Assembly (NCBI GenBank): GCA_943789485.1 | Contig: CALSUH010000025.1 | Coordinates: forward strand, 1 to 64,000 | Source: an uncultured Pseudomonadales bacterium | Lineage (GTDB): Bacteria; Pseudomonadota; Gammaproteobacteria; Pseudomonadales; Pseudohongiellaceae | DNA length: 64,000 nt | Direction of reading: 5' to 3' | In this document: piece after piece, positions 1-7,906 of the stretch | Numbering within the stretch: position 1 is the stretch's first letter | Layout: each line of letters begins with the position of its first letter | The notes under the pieces: model-generated | What the model was told of the DNA's origin: nothing | The model's database searches: none | What the model saw: the letters and a program-made list of their open reading frames with translations, nothing else | Position numbers and translations under genes: made by a program

Positions 1-140
1 AGTGGCACATCATGGGGCTCGAAGAAGAACAGTTTGACGGAGGCCCCATCCTGCAATTGCACTGTTTGCTCCGCCGCGGCAAGCATGCCGTGGGGCAGGA
101 GAAGCAGAAGAGTGACTAAAGTTAGCCGCCGCAGAGTCAT
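1..140 (-). CDS. Partial CDS: N-terminus of a secreted protein
   Basis: The reading frame starts at an ATG at 140 and runs off the left edge, so only about 46 codons are visible. The start has a clear Sec signal peptide: MTLRR, then a leucine-rich core (LTLVTLLLLLP), then a probable cleavage site near MLAAAEQ. The mature part begins QTVQLQDGASVKLFFFEP. That is too little to assign a family. The gene is divergent from the sigma-factor remnant at 320. I am confident that it is the 5' end of an exported protein and do not know its function. Confidence 0.6.
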   Translation of the reverse strand, partial: MTLRRLTLVTLLLLLPHGMLAAAEQTVQLQDGASVKLFFFEPHDVP

Positions 141-319
141 GTCGTAGCCATTTTAGGGAAATTTTACAGGCATTGAGTATAGCAATCATTGCCTTTTCAG
201 CGCAGGCAGATGAGATAGGATAACCATTTAAGCCGTTGATTTTTTTCAAAGAGGACTTCCTAGACAGCCCTGATTACTCTGCTGTAACTTTTTTTCACAC
301 ATTGCCTCTTTAACAACAA

Positions 320-730
320 ATGCGAGTACTTTATCTACAGGCCATAGATCAGCACCGGCACAGGGTTTTATCCTTTGCCCACTATAGCCTGCGCGCTAGA
401 GAAAATGCCGAAGACGTGACGCAGGAAGTGTTTATTAAACTGTGGCAGCACTGGCAGAAAATAGATTTCAACGAGATTGATTTCTCGGATACGCTGAGCT
501 CGAGAGGAAAGAATCTACATTGGGAAACGCTCGTCAAGGTGCGTGAAGAGTGAGAACAGGTCTGGGTATTAGTAGGCATGGATCTGGCGCGTAATTCCCT
601 AGATGCGGTGTCAGTGTTCGTTCTGGAAAACAGTGAATTGGTAATGATCAATGTGGATGGCGACTTCGACAGTATGATCGAGTTCGTGCTACATGCCTTT
701 GATAGCTGCCAAGATCGTGACGCTAGCTAG
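320..730 (+). pseudogene. Remnant: ECF sigma factor N-terminus joined to DUF4252 C-terminus
   Basis: Residues 1-50 read like ECF sigma-70 region 2 (SLRARENAEDVTQEVFIKLW, the core-binding and -10-binding part). Regions 2.4 and 4 are absent. From about position 505 the same frame reads LHWETLVKVREE, a TGA at 551-553, then EQVWVLVGMDLA and ELVMINVDGDFD, ending at the TAG at 728-730. That second part resembles the C-terminal half of DUF4252 proteins, which in related bacteria often lie downstream of an ECF sigma and anti-sigma pair. The simplest reading is one internal deletion fusing the two ends of a sigma/anti-sigma/DUF4252 operon, followed by a nonsense mutation. The family calls are from recognition of the motifs. 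No working sigma factor can be made from this. Confidence 0.6.
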
Positions 731-744
731 TTCCCGCAGGATTG

Positions 745-2922
745 TTATGACGCTACTTGGCCCGCAGCTTTCTTGATCGAAACAGAAATTGATTTAAATG
801 AGGGGGTTCGGCTCCGCTGGTCGACAGATTGCGGCACAAGGATGTTCGCCTCCGGGAAGTAACACATTACATTGCCAGGTTTTATATCATACAGCGCTAT
901 GCTTAGGTTGCGCATAGTGCCAGTTGCATTGCTCACGTCAACCTTATCCTGATCTTTCAATCCGAGTTTCTCTAGATCTTCTGCGTTAATAAACAGCAGC
1001 TGTCTATGTGACTGCCTGCGATACACATCCTCTTCGCTATAGATAATGGTGTTGAATTGACCTTCGCTGCGCACCGAGGTGAGGGTGAAATGGTTGGTAT
1101 TCTGCGTAGCCTGGTTCGTTTTGGTGTTCCAAGAAGTTTGCGAGGGTATACAGAAGTTGGCCTTGCCAGATTTTGTAGCGAAGTGCGGCTTAGCCAAGTA
1201 ACGCCCTTCGATATGGAACTCCGCTTTAGTCTCATCAATATCGGCGAGTGCTGCAAACCCTGGTATCAGTTTGGCGATAGCTTTGCGAATAGAATCATGG
1301 CGCTTGAATTCTCGAAAGTCTAAGGTGCCTTGGTCTATTACCGCTGCCGCGATAGAGCTAATTATATCGACTTCGGACTGCAGTGCCTCGATTCTATCGA
1401 AGCCACCGTCACTCATCCGCAAGTAGTTAAACATGGATTCCTGAGTCGTCGCCTGTGTTTCTTCGTCGCGCACTCGAATAGGCAAGATTAGATTCTCACC
1501 CTCGACTCCATTGAGGTGAGTCTGATTCAGTGTGGAGTTGATCATTACCTTGAAGGGAATCTGGTTTAGAGCCTTCTGGGAAAAATTCGTGTCCGGATTG
1601 GCTGCGAACAGATTACCCCCCAACAAGAATGCGAAATCAATTTCTCCTCTAGCAGCTGCCTGAATGCAGGCTAAGGTATCCATGCCTTGGTACTTTGGCA
1701 GTTCCACTTTAAATTCTTTCTCGATAGCGGAAAAAACCTCTGCTTTCAGAGCAGGCGTGACACCCATAGAACCAATGCCCTGCACATTACTATGTCCACG
1801 CAGTGGCAGCAGACCTTTGCCTTGGCCACCGATCATGCCGCGCAGCAGGGCGAGGCTAGCGATGGCTTCGATGTTGTCAGTGCCATTGTGATGATGGGTA
1901 AGTCCCATGCCCCAAGAGAAGACTGTTCTTTCACTTTGTGCATACAGATCAGCAAGTGACTCAATCTGTGATTGTTCCAGTCCGCATTCGCTCTGGATAT
2001 CGGTCCAGCTTAGCTGTGTTACAAATTGCGAGTAGCTGTCGAATTTCTCGCAATAGGAGTCGATATACTTTTGATCCACTAGGTCGCTTTCGATTAGGTG
2101 TTTCGCCATGCCGCTAATTAGAGCAACATCGCCACCCACATGGGGTTGTATATAGTGCGAGGCAACCTCTCCGCCCCCAGTAATCATAGATTTAAAGTTG
2201 CTAGGCGACGCGAAACGCACCAGGCCAGCCTCGCGCGCTGGGTTTACTACGACGACCGCGCCGCCGCGTTGTCGGCATTCGAGCAGTACTTTGACGAAGC
2301 GCGGATGGTTAGAAGCGGGGTTTGCTCCAAATACAAATATCAGGTCCGCCTTGTGCAAATCGCCATATTGTATGGTTGAGGTTCCGCTACCGATACTTTG
2401 GCCCAGGCCGACTCCCGAAGCCTGATGGCAATAATAGGAGCAGTTATTGATATGGTTGCAACCGTATAGGCGTGAAAATAGTTGCAGAATAAAGGCGGCT
2501 TCGTTTGATGATCTGCCCGAGGCATAGAAAAAACTGCGCAGGGGATCGCTAGAGAGCAGTCGTTTGGCGATGAGCTCAAAGGCCCGATCATAACTTACCG
2601 CTTCGTAATTATCGCAGTGCGCCGATTTGTAGAGTGGAAGTGATAAGCGGCCTAGGTCTTCGAGTTGCTTGGCGCTAAGTTCACGCAGTTCACTGATGCT
2701 GTTCTGCTCGAATATCTGTGGCGGTATCGGGTCTCGAATATCGCTCATTTGTGCTTGGATATTCTTATTACAGATCTCTATGCGACTACTGTATTCATTG
2801 TGCAGGCCGCCCCGTTGACCCCCGGTACCGAAGGCGCAGGCCTTGCAGGTATTCTTTGACTGAACGGCGCTGGCTAACTTGCGGGTGCCAACTTTCTGGG
2901 CGCAAGACAGGACGTACTGCAT
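745..2922 (-). CDS. FdhF/YdeP-family molybdopterin oxidoreductase
   Basis: A molybdopterin-bis(MGD) oxidoreductase of the formate-dehydrogenase-alpha-like YdeP family, 725 residues from the first ATG. C26 and C29 (CKAC) lie in the N-terminal Fe-S region, followed by GTGGQRGG. Family signatures follow: ASGRSSNEAAFILQLFSR, then CHQASGVGLGQSIG, then PLRGHSNVQGIGSMG. A C-terminal molydopterin-dinucleotide-binding domain ends near FPEANILVPQSVD. The substrate of this family is unsettled; E. coli YdeP is linked to acid resistance. The family normally has a Gly-Gly-rich N-terminal stretch. Here that stretch (ITGGGFKA) lies in frame just upstream of the ATG without any standard start codon. An AAGGA box sits 7 nt before an ATC at 2970-2968, so the true start may be there. 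The membrane-protein gene upstream ends at 2992 in the same frame, which suggests cotranscription. Confidence 0.88.
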   Translation of the reverse strand: MQYVLSCAQKVGTRKLASAVQSKNTCKACAFGTGGQRGGLHNEYSSRIEICNKNIQAQMSDIRDPIPPQIFEQNSISELRELSAKQLEDLGRLSLPLYKSAHCDNYEAVSYDRAFELIAKRLLSSDPLRSFFYASGRSSNEAAFILQLFSRLYGCNHINNCSYYCHQASGVGLGQSIGSGTSTIQYGDLHKADLIFVFGANPASNHPRFVKVLLECRQRGGAVVVVNPAREAGLVRFASPSNFKSMITGGGEVASHYIQPHVGGDVALISGMAKHLIESDLVDQKYIDSYCEKFDSYSQFVTQLSWTDIQSECGLEQSQIESLADLYAQSERTVFSWGMGLTHHHNGTDNIEAIASLALLRGMIGGQGKGLLPLRGHSNVQGIGSMGVTPALKAEVFSAIEKEFKVELPKYQGMDTLACIQAAARGEIDFAFLLGGNLFAANPDTNFSQKALNQIPFKVMINSTLNQTHLNGVEGENLILPIRVRDEETQATTQESMFNYLRMSDGGFDRIEALQSEVDIISSIAAAVIDQGTLDFREFKRHDSIRKAIAKLIPGFAALADIDETKAEFHIEGRYLAKPHFATKSGKANFCIPSQTSWNTKTNQATQNTNHFTLTSVRSEGQFNTIIYSEEDVYRRQSHRQLLFINAEDLEKLGLKDQDKVDVSNATGTMRNLSIALYDIKPGNVMCYFPEANILVPQSVDQRSRTPSFKSISVSIKKAAGQVAS

Positions 2923-2991
2923 GGCTTTGAAGCCACCCCCGGTTATCGCCTTGTTGGGTTTGTCCTTGATGTTGTTTTCCTTACTCGATTG

Positions 2992-3396
2992 TTATAGGCC
3001 TTCGACTTCCATGCGCTCGCTGCTCGCCACCGTGACGAGGATACCATCTAGGGTTGTGAAGGAGCGTTCAGCCATTTGAAATTTATAGACTTGATACACA
3101 ATAGCTTCAGTCTGACCGTCGCTGTGAAGTCGCACCGTTAGAATAGAATGATCGTCCTGCCATTGGAAATAATACAGCGTAGCACCTAGACCGATAACAA
3201 GAGCGAGGAACATATAAGCACCGAGGCGGAGGTCGGCAGACAGAGTATGATTTTCTTGCTCGACCGCCTTGTCCTGAGCTTTTTTCGAGGGCAATGTGTT
3301 TCGGGAAGGGCTACTCTTTCCCTTCATGTCGCGCTGGCGCACAAAGAAGAAGGCGATAATCATCACCGTAAGAGTTAACAGTATTTTTCCGAGCAT
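2992..3396 (-). CDS. Small two-helix membrane protein upstream of the YdeP-type oxidoreductase
   Basis: The protein has about 134 residues from the ATG at 3396, which begins MLGKILLTLTVMIIAFFFV. The frame is open to an ATG at 3444, which would add 16 residues. I prefer 3396 because it starts directly at the first membrane helix and has an AGGG upstream. The order is: TM helix, a polar linker rich in Lys, Ser and Glu, a second TM helix (YMFLALVIGLGATLYYF), then a periplasm-sized domain of about 60 residues ending RMEVEGL. No enzymatic motif is seen. Its TAA is in frame with, and about 70 nt from, the first ATG of the oxidoreductase, so the two are probably co-expressed. The function is unknown. 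Confidence 0.65.
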   Translation of the reverse strand: MLGKILLTLTVMIIAFFFVRQRDMKGKSSPSRNTLPSKKAQDKAVEQENHTLSADLRLGAYMFLALVIGLGATLYYFQWQDDHSILTVRLHSDGQTEAIVYQVYKFQMAERSFTTLDGILVTVASSERMEVEGL

Positions 3397-3720
3397 GCTG
3401 TAGATTTTCCCTGTGCGTTGCAGAATAGATAGTAACAGCGGCATCCTGAGCTTCGCTAGTGTATTAGTTATCGGCAGAAAGCTCGTCTAGTTCTGTAAAG
3501 CTTCGCCGTCCGACATTGCGGATATCAGGTCTGTCTGATTGAGGCTTTCTTGCACGGATGCGATAATCGCGCTGTTTTCTAAGCAGCCCCATAGCAATAC
3601 GGGTGCATAGAAGTCGGAACAAAATTGGATCGAACCGGTCTGCTGCCCATTGATTGAAGGAAATTTCTACAGATTTTGCAAAAATCCAGTACAGATTCTG
3701 ACAGCTACGTACCTCGAGGT

Positions 3721-4797
3721 ATGCCCGCGCTCGACAACTCGGGGCGTACTACCTCATTCTTCGAATTTTGGCCGATTTGGTTGATGTACGTGCCGGTAGC
3801 TATTCAATGGTTGCTCCTAGCAGCACGCTACCGGAGTTTGAGCCTGCCTCTGATTGCGAATCCAGGAGTTCCGCTGTCGGGCATGGTCGGAGTATCCAAG
3901 TCGGCGGTATTCGATCTGGCTGGAGACTATGCACGCCAGTGGATTCTGCCCTGGATACTAGTCGAGGTTGAGGATCAGTCTCTCCAGCGGCAGTGCCAAA
4001 TGGCGAAACAAGCATTAACGGCGGCGGGATTGGAATACCCCTTGGTTGGGAAACCGAATATGGGTTGTCGTGGCGTAGGAGTCCGGCTACTCAAGGATGA
4101 TGCCGAGCTCGCCGACTATTTGCAGGGGTTTCCTGCAGGTGGCTGTATTCAATTCCAGAAGTTGAGTCAATGGGATGCAGAAGCCGGTGTGTTCTATGTT
4201 CGCGATCCAGAGAAGGCTACAGGAGAGGTCACGTCGCTTACGCTAAAATACACGCCCTTTGTCGTGGGCGATGGCGAGAGACAACTCGGAGAGTTGGTCG
4301 CAGCGGACGCGCGGGCAGGCGAGTTACTGCACCTGTATCGAAGTCGGCATGTGGCCCGCTGGCACGATGTCATCCCCAGGGGCGAGCCCTACAGGCTTGT
4401 ATTTGCGGCGAGTCATAGCCGCGGGGCAATTTTTCGAGATGCTGGGGAATTGATAAGCCAGAAGCTATCACAATCCCTCGATAAAATATTTGAGGATATT
4501 CCGGGATTCTACTATGGACGCCTAGATGTAAAGTTCAAAAACATAGAATGCCTCAGTGCTGGGTTGGAATTCAATATAATCGAGATCAATGGGGCAAGCT
4601 CCGAATCGATTAATATATGGGATAGAAATGCGGGGCTAATCACGGCGATTAATACCTTGTTGCAGCAATATCATACGCTGTTTAAACTGGGTAGCATAAG
4701 TCGCAAAAGGGGCGTCAGGCCTCCGGGATTGATGGCTCTATATCGCGCCTGGCGCTTTGAGAATAATTTAGTGAAGCAATATCCGCCAAATGATTAA
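3721..4797 (+). CDS. ATP-grasp-fold protein upstream of the ornithine-lipid synthase
   Basis: An ATP-grasp-like protein of about 358 residues. The N-terminus has an aromatic, membrane-leaning segment (FFEFWPIWLMYVPVAIQWLL). The fold signatures are VGKPNMGCRGVGVRLL (a nucleotide-binding lysine and Gly-rich loop), the central FYYGRLDVKF, and EFNIIEINGASSES (the metal-binding Glu and Asn pair). These are the marks of carboxylate-amine/thiol ligases; the substrates cannot be read from the sequence. The start is uncertain: the ATG at 3721 has GAGGT directly adjacent, and a TTG at 3676 would add 15 residues with a distant AAGGA. The gene overlaps the ornithine-lipid synthase by 8 nt, so the two are translationally coupled. 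A role in modifying or handling an amino-acid-containing lipid or envelope component is an inference from that coupling. Confidence 0.75.
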   Translation: MPALDNSGRTTSFFEFWPIWLMYVPVAIQWLLLAARYRSLSLPLIANPGVPLSGMVGVSKSAVFDLAGDYARQWILPWILVEVEDQSLQRQCQMAKQALTAAGLEYPLVGKPNMGCRGVGVRLLKDDAELADYLQGFPAGGCIQFQKLSQWDAEAGVFYVRDPEKATGEVTSLTLKYTPFVVGDGERQLGELVAADARAGELLHLYRSRHVARWHDVIPRGEPYRLVFAASHSRGAIFRDAGELISQKLSQSLDKIFEDIPGFYYGRLDVKFKNIECLSAGLEFNIIEINGASSESINIWDRNAGLITAINTLLQQYHTLFKLGSISRKRGVRPPGLMALYRAWRFENNLVKQYPPND

Positions 4798-6535
4798 TCC
4801 CTGCCGCTTACCTTTTAAGCCACGAATTTTGTCCGCTGTTACCGAGAAGGTACTCGGACTCGATCGTCTGGCACAGATATATGATAGGCGGCCGGCTGGA
4901 TGCACGCCGCATGAGTTTCTGCAGTACACCCTGGAAGCCCTCGGCGTTACTCTGAACCTTGTCAACGCCTCGAATCTTGAAGAAATACCCCGTACCGGCC
5001 CCGTCCTTATCGTCGCGAATCATCCGCTAGGTGGTCTCGAGGGGGTGGCGATAGCCAAGGTGATAGGGGATATCCGGCCGGACCTAAAGGTATTGACCAA
5101 CGAATTATTGCGCAGGATTCCAGAGCTTGCCGATATTTTTATCGGCGTAGATGTTCTGTCAAGTGATGCGGCGGCTGGTAATGTGTCCAGTATTAAGCAA
5201 GTTCATAAGCATCTTAAAAATGACGGTGCTGTATTGATTTTTCCAGCTGGTATGGTGTCCACCTATGAGCGCGGCCATCGCCGAATTCAGGATCGCGCCT
5301 GGAATCGACTAGCAGGGCAGCTATTGAAGCGCTATCAAGCAACTTGTCTGCCCGTTCATGTCCGAGGCACTAACAGTCGACTGTTCTATGCCGCTGGTAT
5401 GATTCATCCCAGGCTTCGAACTGCTCTGTTGCCTCGTCAGTTGGCAAACAAACAAGGCTTTAAACTAGAGCTGCGATTCGGCCGGCCGATTCTGGCGGCG
5501 GAGCTTAGGCTCCTGCAGAGCCCGAGGGCGATTACCGATTACCTGCGAGTGAGTACCGATGCCTTGGTACGAGAACCGAAAACGCTGCTGAGGACGAAAG
5601 ACCAATCGTTAGTCGATTCTAGCCCGGTAAGCGGCAGCGCAGAATTGTTCTCCGCTATTACCGGCCTCGAAGAATGTAGACTGATCGAGCATGAAGAGCT
5701 TGATGTCTATTGCGCACCTTACGACAGGCTTGGCCCCATCATGGAGCAAATTGCGATCGCGCGTGAGGTGACATTTCGGTCCGTGGGCGAGGGCACAGGT
5801 CTGTCGAAGGACTCCGACGAGTTCGACCCGCACTATCTGCATCTGTTTCTCTGGGATAAGGCAGCTCTTAGAATCGCCGGCGCCTATCGGGTCGGTCTTG
5901 TGGATGAGATCGTGGCCAAACATGGCGTGAAGGGGCTGTACAGTCGTTCGCTCTATAAATACGATGAGGCCTTCACCAATAGACTTGGCCCTGCAATAGA
6001 GATGGGGCGAAGTTTTATCCATCCAGACTATCAGAAGAAGCCGGTGTCGCTTAACTTGCTCTGGCGGGGCATAGGTAAAATTTTGGTAGAAAACCCCAGG
6101 TATCACACTTTGTTCGGTTCGGTGAGTATATCGAGAGAATACAGCGACCTTGCTCGCGCTCTTATCGCAGACACTATGATGACGAATTTCAAGGCAAATG
6201 AATTCGATCAGCTAATCAAGCCAATAACGCCGCATAAAATCATGAATCGAGTATGGACTAGCGAAATGCTGGCGGAGTTGTCGAATATAAAAATGCTAAG
6301 CAAGTTGATAGGGCGCTGTGATCCAGGCAAGGCAGTTCCGGTACTTCTGCGCCATTACCTCTCGGTAAATGGTAAGCTTGCCTGCTTTAACATACACCCG
6401 AATTTTAGTGACTCCCTCGAGGGGCTCATTATAGTAGATGCTCGCAAGACAGACGCGAAGACTCTTCGCCGATTTCTTGGTGCCGATGGCTCAGAGCATT
6501 TCATGTCGTTTCATAAATTGCAGGATAGTGCCTAA
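4790..6535 (+). CDS. olsF: OlsF-like bifunctional ornithine lipid synthase (acyltransferase plus GNAT)
   Basis: A 581-residue fusion. The N-terminal half is a PlsC/OlsA-type acyltransferase: NHPLGGLEG near residue 77 is the NHx4D/E-type block, and IFPAGMVST near 150 is the glycerophosphate-site block. The C-terminal half (about 290-480) is an OlsB-like GNAT domain, with REVTFRSVGEG, FDPHYLHLFLWD and EMGRSFIHPDYQKK. In OlsF enzymes the C-terminal domain puts a 3-hydroxyacyl chain on the alpha-amine of ornithine and the N-terminal domain adds the second, ester-linked acyl chain. Together they make phosphorus-free ornithine lipids at the inner membrane. It is coupled to the ATP-grasp gene upstream and lies 2 nt from the small membrane protein downstream. 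Ornithine lipids are often made under phosphate limitation, but no Pho box was identified. Confidence 0.85.
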   Translation: MINPCRLPFKPRILSAVTEKVLGLDRLAQIYDRRPAGCTPHEFLQYTLEALGVTLNLVNASNLEEIPRTGPVLIVANHPLGGLEGVAIAKVIGDIRPDLKVLTNELLRRIPELADIFIGVDVLSSDAAAGNVSSIKQVHKHLKNDGAVLIFPAGMVSTYERGHRRIQDRAWNRLAGQLLKRYQATCLPVHVRGTNSRLFYAAGMIHPRLRTALLPRQLANKQGFKLELRFGRPILAAELRLLQSPRAITDYLRVSTDALVREPKTLLRTKDQSLVDSSPVSGSAELFSAITGLEECRLIEHEELDVYCAPYDRLGPIMEQIAIAREVTFRSVGEGTGLSKDSDEFDPHYLHLFLWDKAALRIAGAYRVGLVDEIVAKHGVKGLYSRSLYKYDEAFTNRLGPAIEMGRSFIHPDYQKKPVSLNLLWRGIGKILVENPRYHTLFGSVSISREYSDLARALIADTMMTNFKANEFDQLIKPITPHKIMNRVWTSEMLAELSNIKMLSKLIGRCDPGKAVPVLLRHYLSVNGKLACFNIHPNFSDSLEGLIIVDARKTDAKTLRRFLGADGSEHFMSFHKLQDSA

Positions 6536-6537
6536 AT

Positions 6538-6783
6538 ATGAATAAATTAGTAGCAGTGATTCAACTCATTACTTCCGCACTGGTGTCCCTAGTAGCTTTG
6601 GCCACGATGATTAATCTCATCTTTATCTCGACTAGGCCTGAAACAATTTCCGTGGTCAATACGTTGGTTGGGCAAGGTGTGCTTATCATTCTTCTTCTGG
6701 TGCTGGCGACAGTCTTGTTCAAGAAGAGCTTGGCGGGTTTGAAACAGGATAAATTGTCAGCAAAACCTGCTTCGGCGCCCTAG
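6538..6783 (+). CDS. Small two-helix membrane protein in the ornithine-lipid operon
   Basis: An 81-residue protein that begins 2 nt after the stop of the ornithine-lipid synthase, so it is almost certainly in the same operon. It has two hydrophobic helices, roughly residues 3-30 (VIQLITSALVSLVALATMI) and 43-62 (LVGQGVLIILLLVLATVLF). A basic tail follows (FKKSLAGLKQDKL), then a Pro/Ala end. I recognise no family. The tail should face the cytoplasm by the positive-inside rule. Its placement suggests a membrane helper for the lipid enzymes, which is inference. Confidence 0.65.
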   Translation: MNKLVAVIQLITSALVSLVALATMINLIFISTRPETISVVNTLVGQGVLIILLLVLATVLFKKSLAGLKQDKLSAKPASAP

Positions 6784-6837
6784 TGCAGGCCCCACCACCT
6801 CAGCGAGCTACAAAGGCTTGGGTTTCAAGCCAGTTTC

Positions 6838-6866
6838 TGGCTGATGTCGCTATAAAAGAGTATAAT
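6838..6866 (+). promoter_or_regulatory. Probable sigma-70 promoter for ribF-ileS-fkpB-ispH
   Basis: A perfect -10 box TATAAT lies at 6861-6866, about 40 nt before the ribF ATG. A 17-nt spacer puts the -35 at 6838-6843 (TGGCTG), which is weak. A small hairpin (GGCTTG paired with CAAGCC) lies just upstream, near 6815-6830, and could mark the end of the preceding operon, although no T-run follows it. Confidence 0.5.
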
Positions 6867-6906
6867 TCCGCGCTTTCCCAGCCGTAGTCTCAGAGACTTC
6901 CTTGCA

Positions 6907-7845
6907 ATGATTATCTTCGAAAAAATGAATCGCTTCTCTGCGCTGCAGGAAAGCTGCGTTGCCACTATCGGTAAATTCGATGGTGTGCATCTAGGACATC
7001 AACTAATACTGGATCAGCTAAAGCAGAAAGCCGAGCAGTTCGCTCTACCATCCCTGGTTATACTGGTCGAGCCTCATCCTGAAGAGTTTTTTGCAAGGGA
7101 TGCTGATAGTTGCCCGGCGAGATTGACGATCCTACAGGAGAAGTTAGAGCTACTGGAAAGCTTCGGGATCGACTTTGTATTTCAGCTGAAATTTGATCGA
7201 CAGCTCAGTGAGTTGAGCGCCGAGGACTACATCGCGGATATATTGGTTGGGGGGCTGGGAGTAAAGAGTTTTATCGTCGGTAACGATTTTCGCTTCGGTC
7301 ACCAGCGCAAGGGAAATTTTGCTTTACTTAGTGAAGCGGGTAAGCAGTTTGGTTTTGAAGTAGTAGAAACCGCGGCCTACGAGCGTAATGGGCATCGAAT
7401 TAGTAGCACCTTCATTAGAGAGCAGCTAGCAAAGGCTGATTTTATTCTCGTTGAACAAGTGCTAGGTAGGCCTTATTCCATCAAGGGCGAGGTAGTCCGG
7501 GGTAAGCAGCTGGGTACCGACATGGGATTTCCAACTTGCAATATCAAACCTCAGCGCCTGCGTATTCCCTTACACGGCGTTTATGCCTGCGAAGTTAGAT
7601 TGGTCGATCAGTATCGACCCGCGGCGGTTAATATTGGCTATCGCCCCACGGTAACGGAATCAGGTGAGGCGCTGTTAGAAGCCCACATACTGGATTTCAA
7701 TGAGGACCTGTACGGGAAGACGATAGAGGTTGTTTTTCGTCAGAAGATACGGGAAGAGACGAAATTTGCCGGTCTAGAAGAGTTGAAGAAACAGATCAGT
7801 GCTGACGTTGAGCAAGTCAGAGAGATTTTTGGAGTTACTAGCTAA
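6907..7845 (+). CDS. ribF: Bifunctional riboflavin kinase / FAD synthetase
   Basis: Phosphorylates riboflavin to FMN and adenylylates FMN to FAD in the cytoplasm. At 312 residues it has the normal length. The N-terminal nucleotidyltransferase domain has GKFDGVHLGHQ near residues 22-32 and ISSTFIREQL near 160. The C-terminal riboflavin-kinase domain has GKQLGTDMGFPTCNI near 200 and a terminal region with VFRQKIREETKF. It opens the conserved ribF-ileS cluster, 61 nt before ileS. A good promoter lies just upstream. Confidence 0.95.
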   Translation: MIIFEKMNRFSALQESCVATIGKFDGVHLGHQLILDQLKQKAEQFALPSLVILVEPHPEEFFARDADSCPARLTILQEKLELLESFGIDFVFQLKFDRQLSELSAEDYIADILVGGLGVKSFIVGNDFRFGHQRKGNFALLSEAGKQFGFEVVETAAYERNGHRISSTFIREQLAKADFILVEQVLGRPYSIKGEVVRGKQLGTDMGFPTCNIKPQRLRIPLHGVYACEVRLVDQYRPAAVNIGYRPTVTESGEALLEAHILDFNEDLYGKTIEVVFRQKIREETKFAGLEELKKQISADVEQVREIFGVTS

Positions 7846-7906
7846 GAATACTCGGCTACTAACAGATACATAATAGAACAAACCAATACAGCGTGCAGTT
7901 CAAGCT

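Noticed and set aside
5609-6106. 165-codon minus-strand ORF inside the ornithine-lipid synthase
   Set aside because: It is antisense to a strongly conserved domain, has no ribosome-binding site or recognisable motif, and is best read as a shadow of the real gene.
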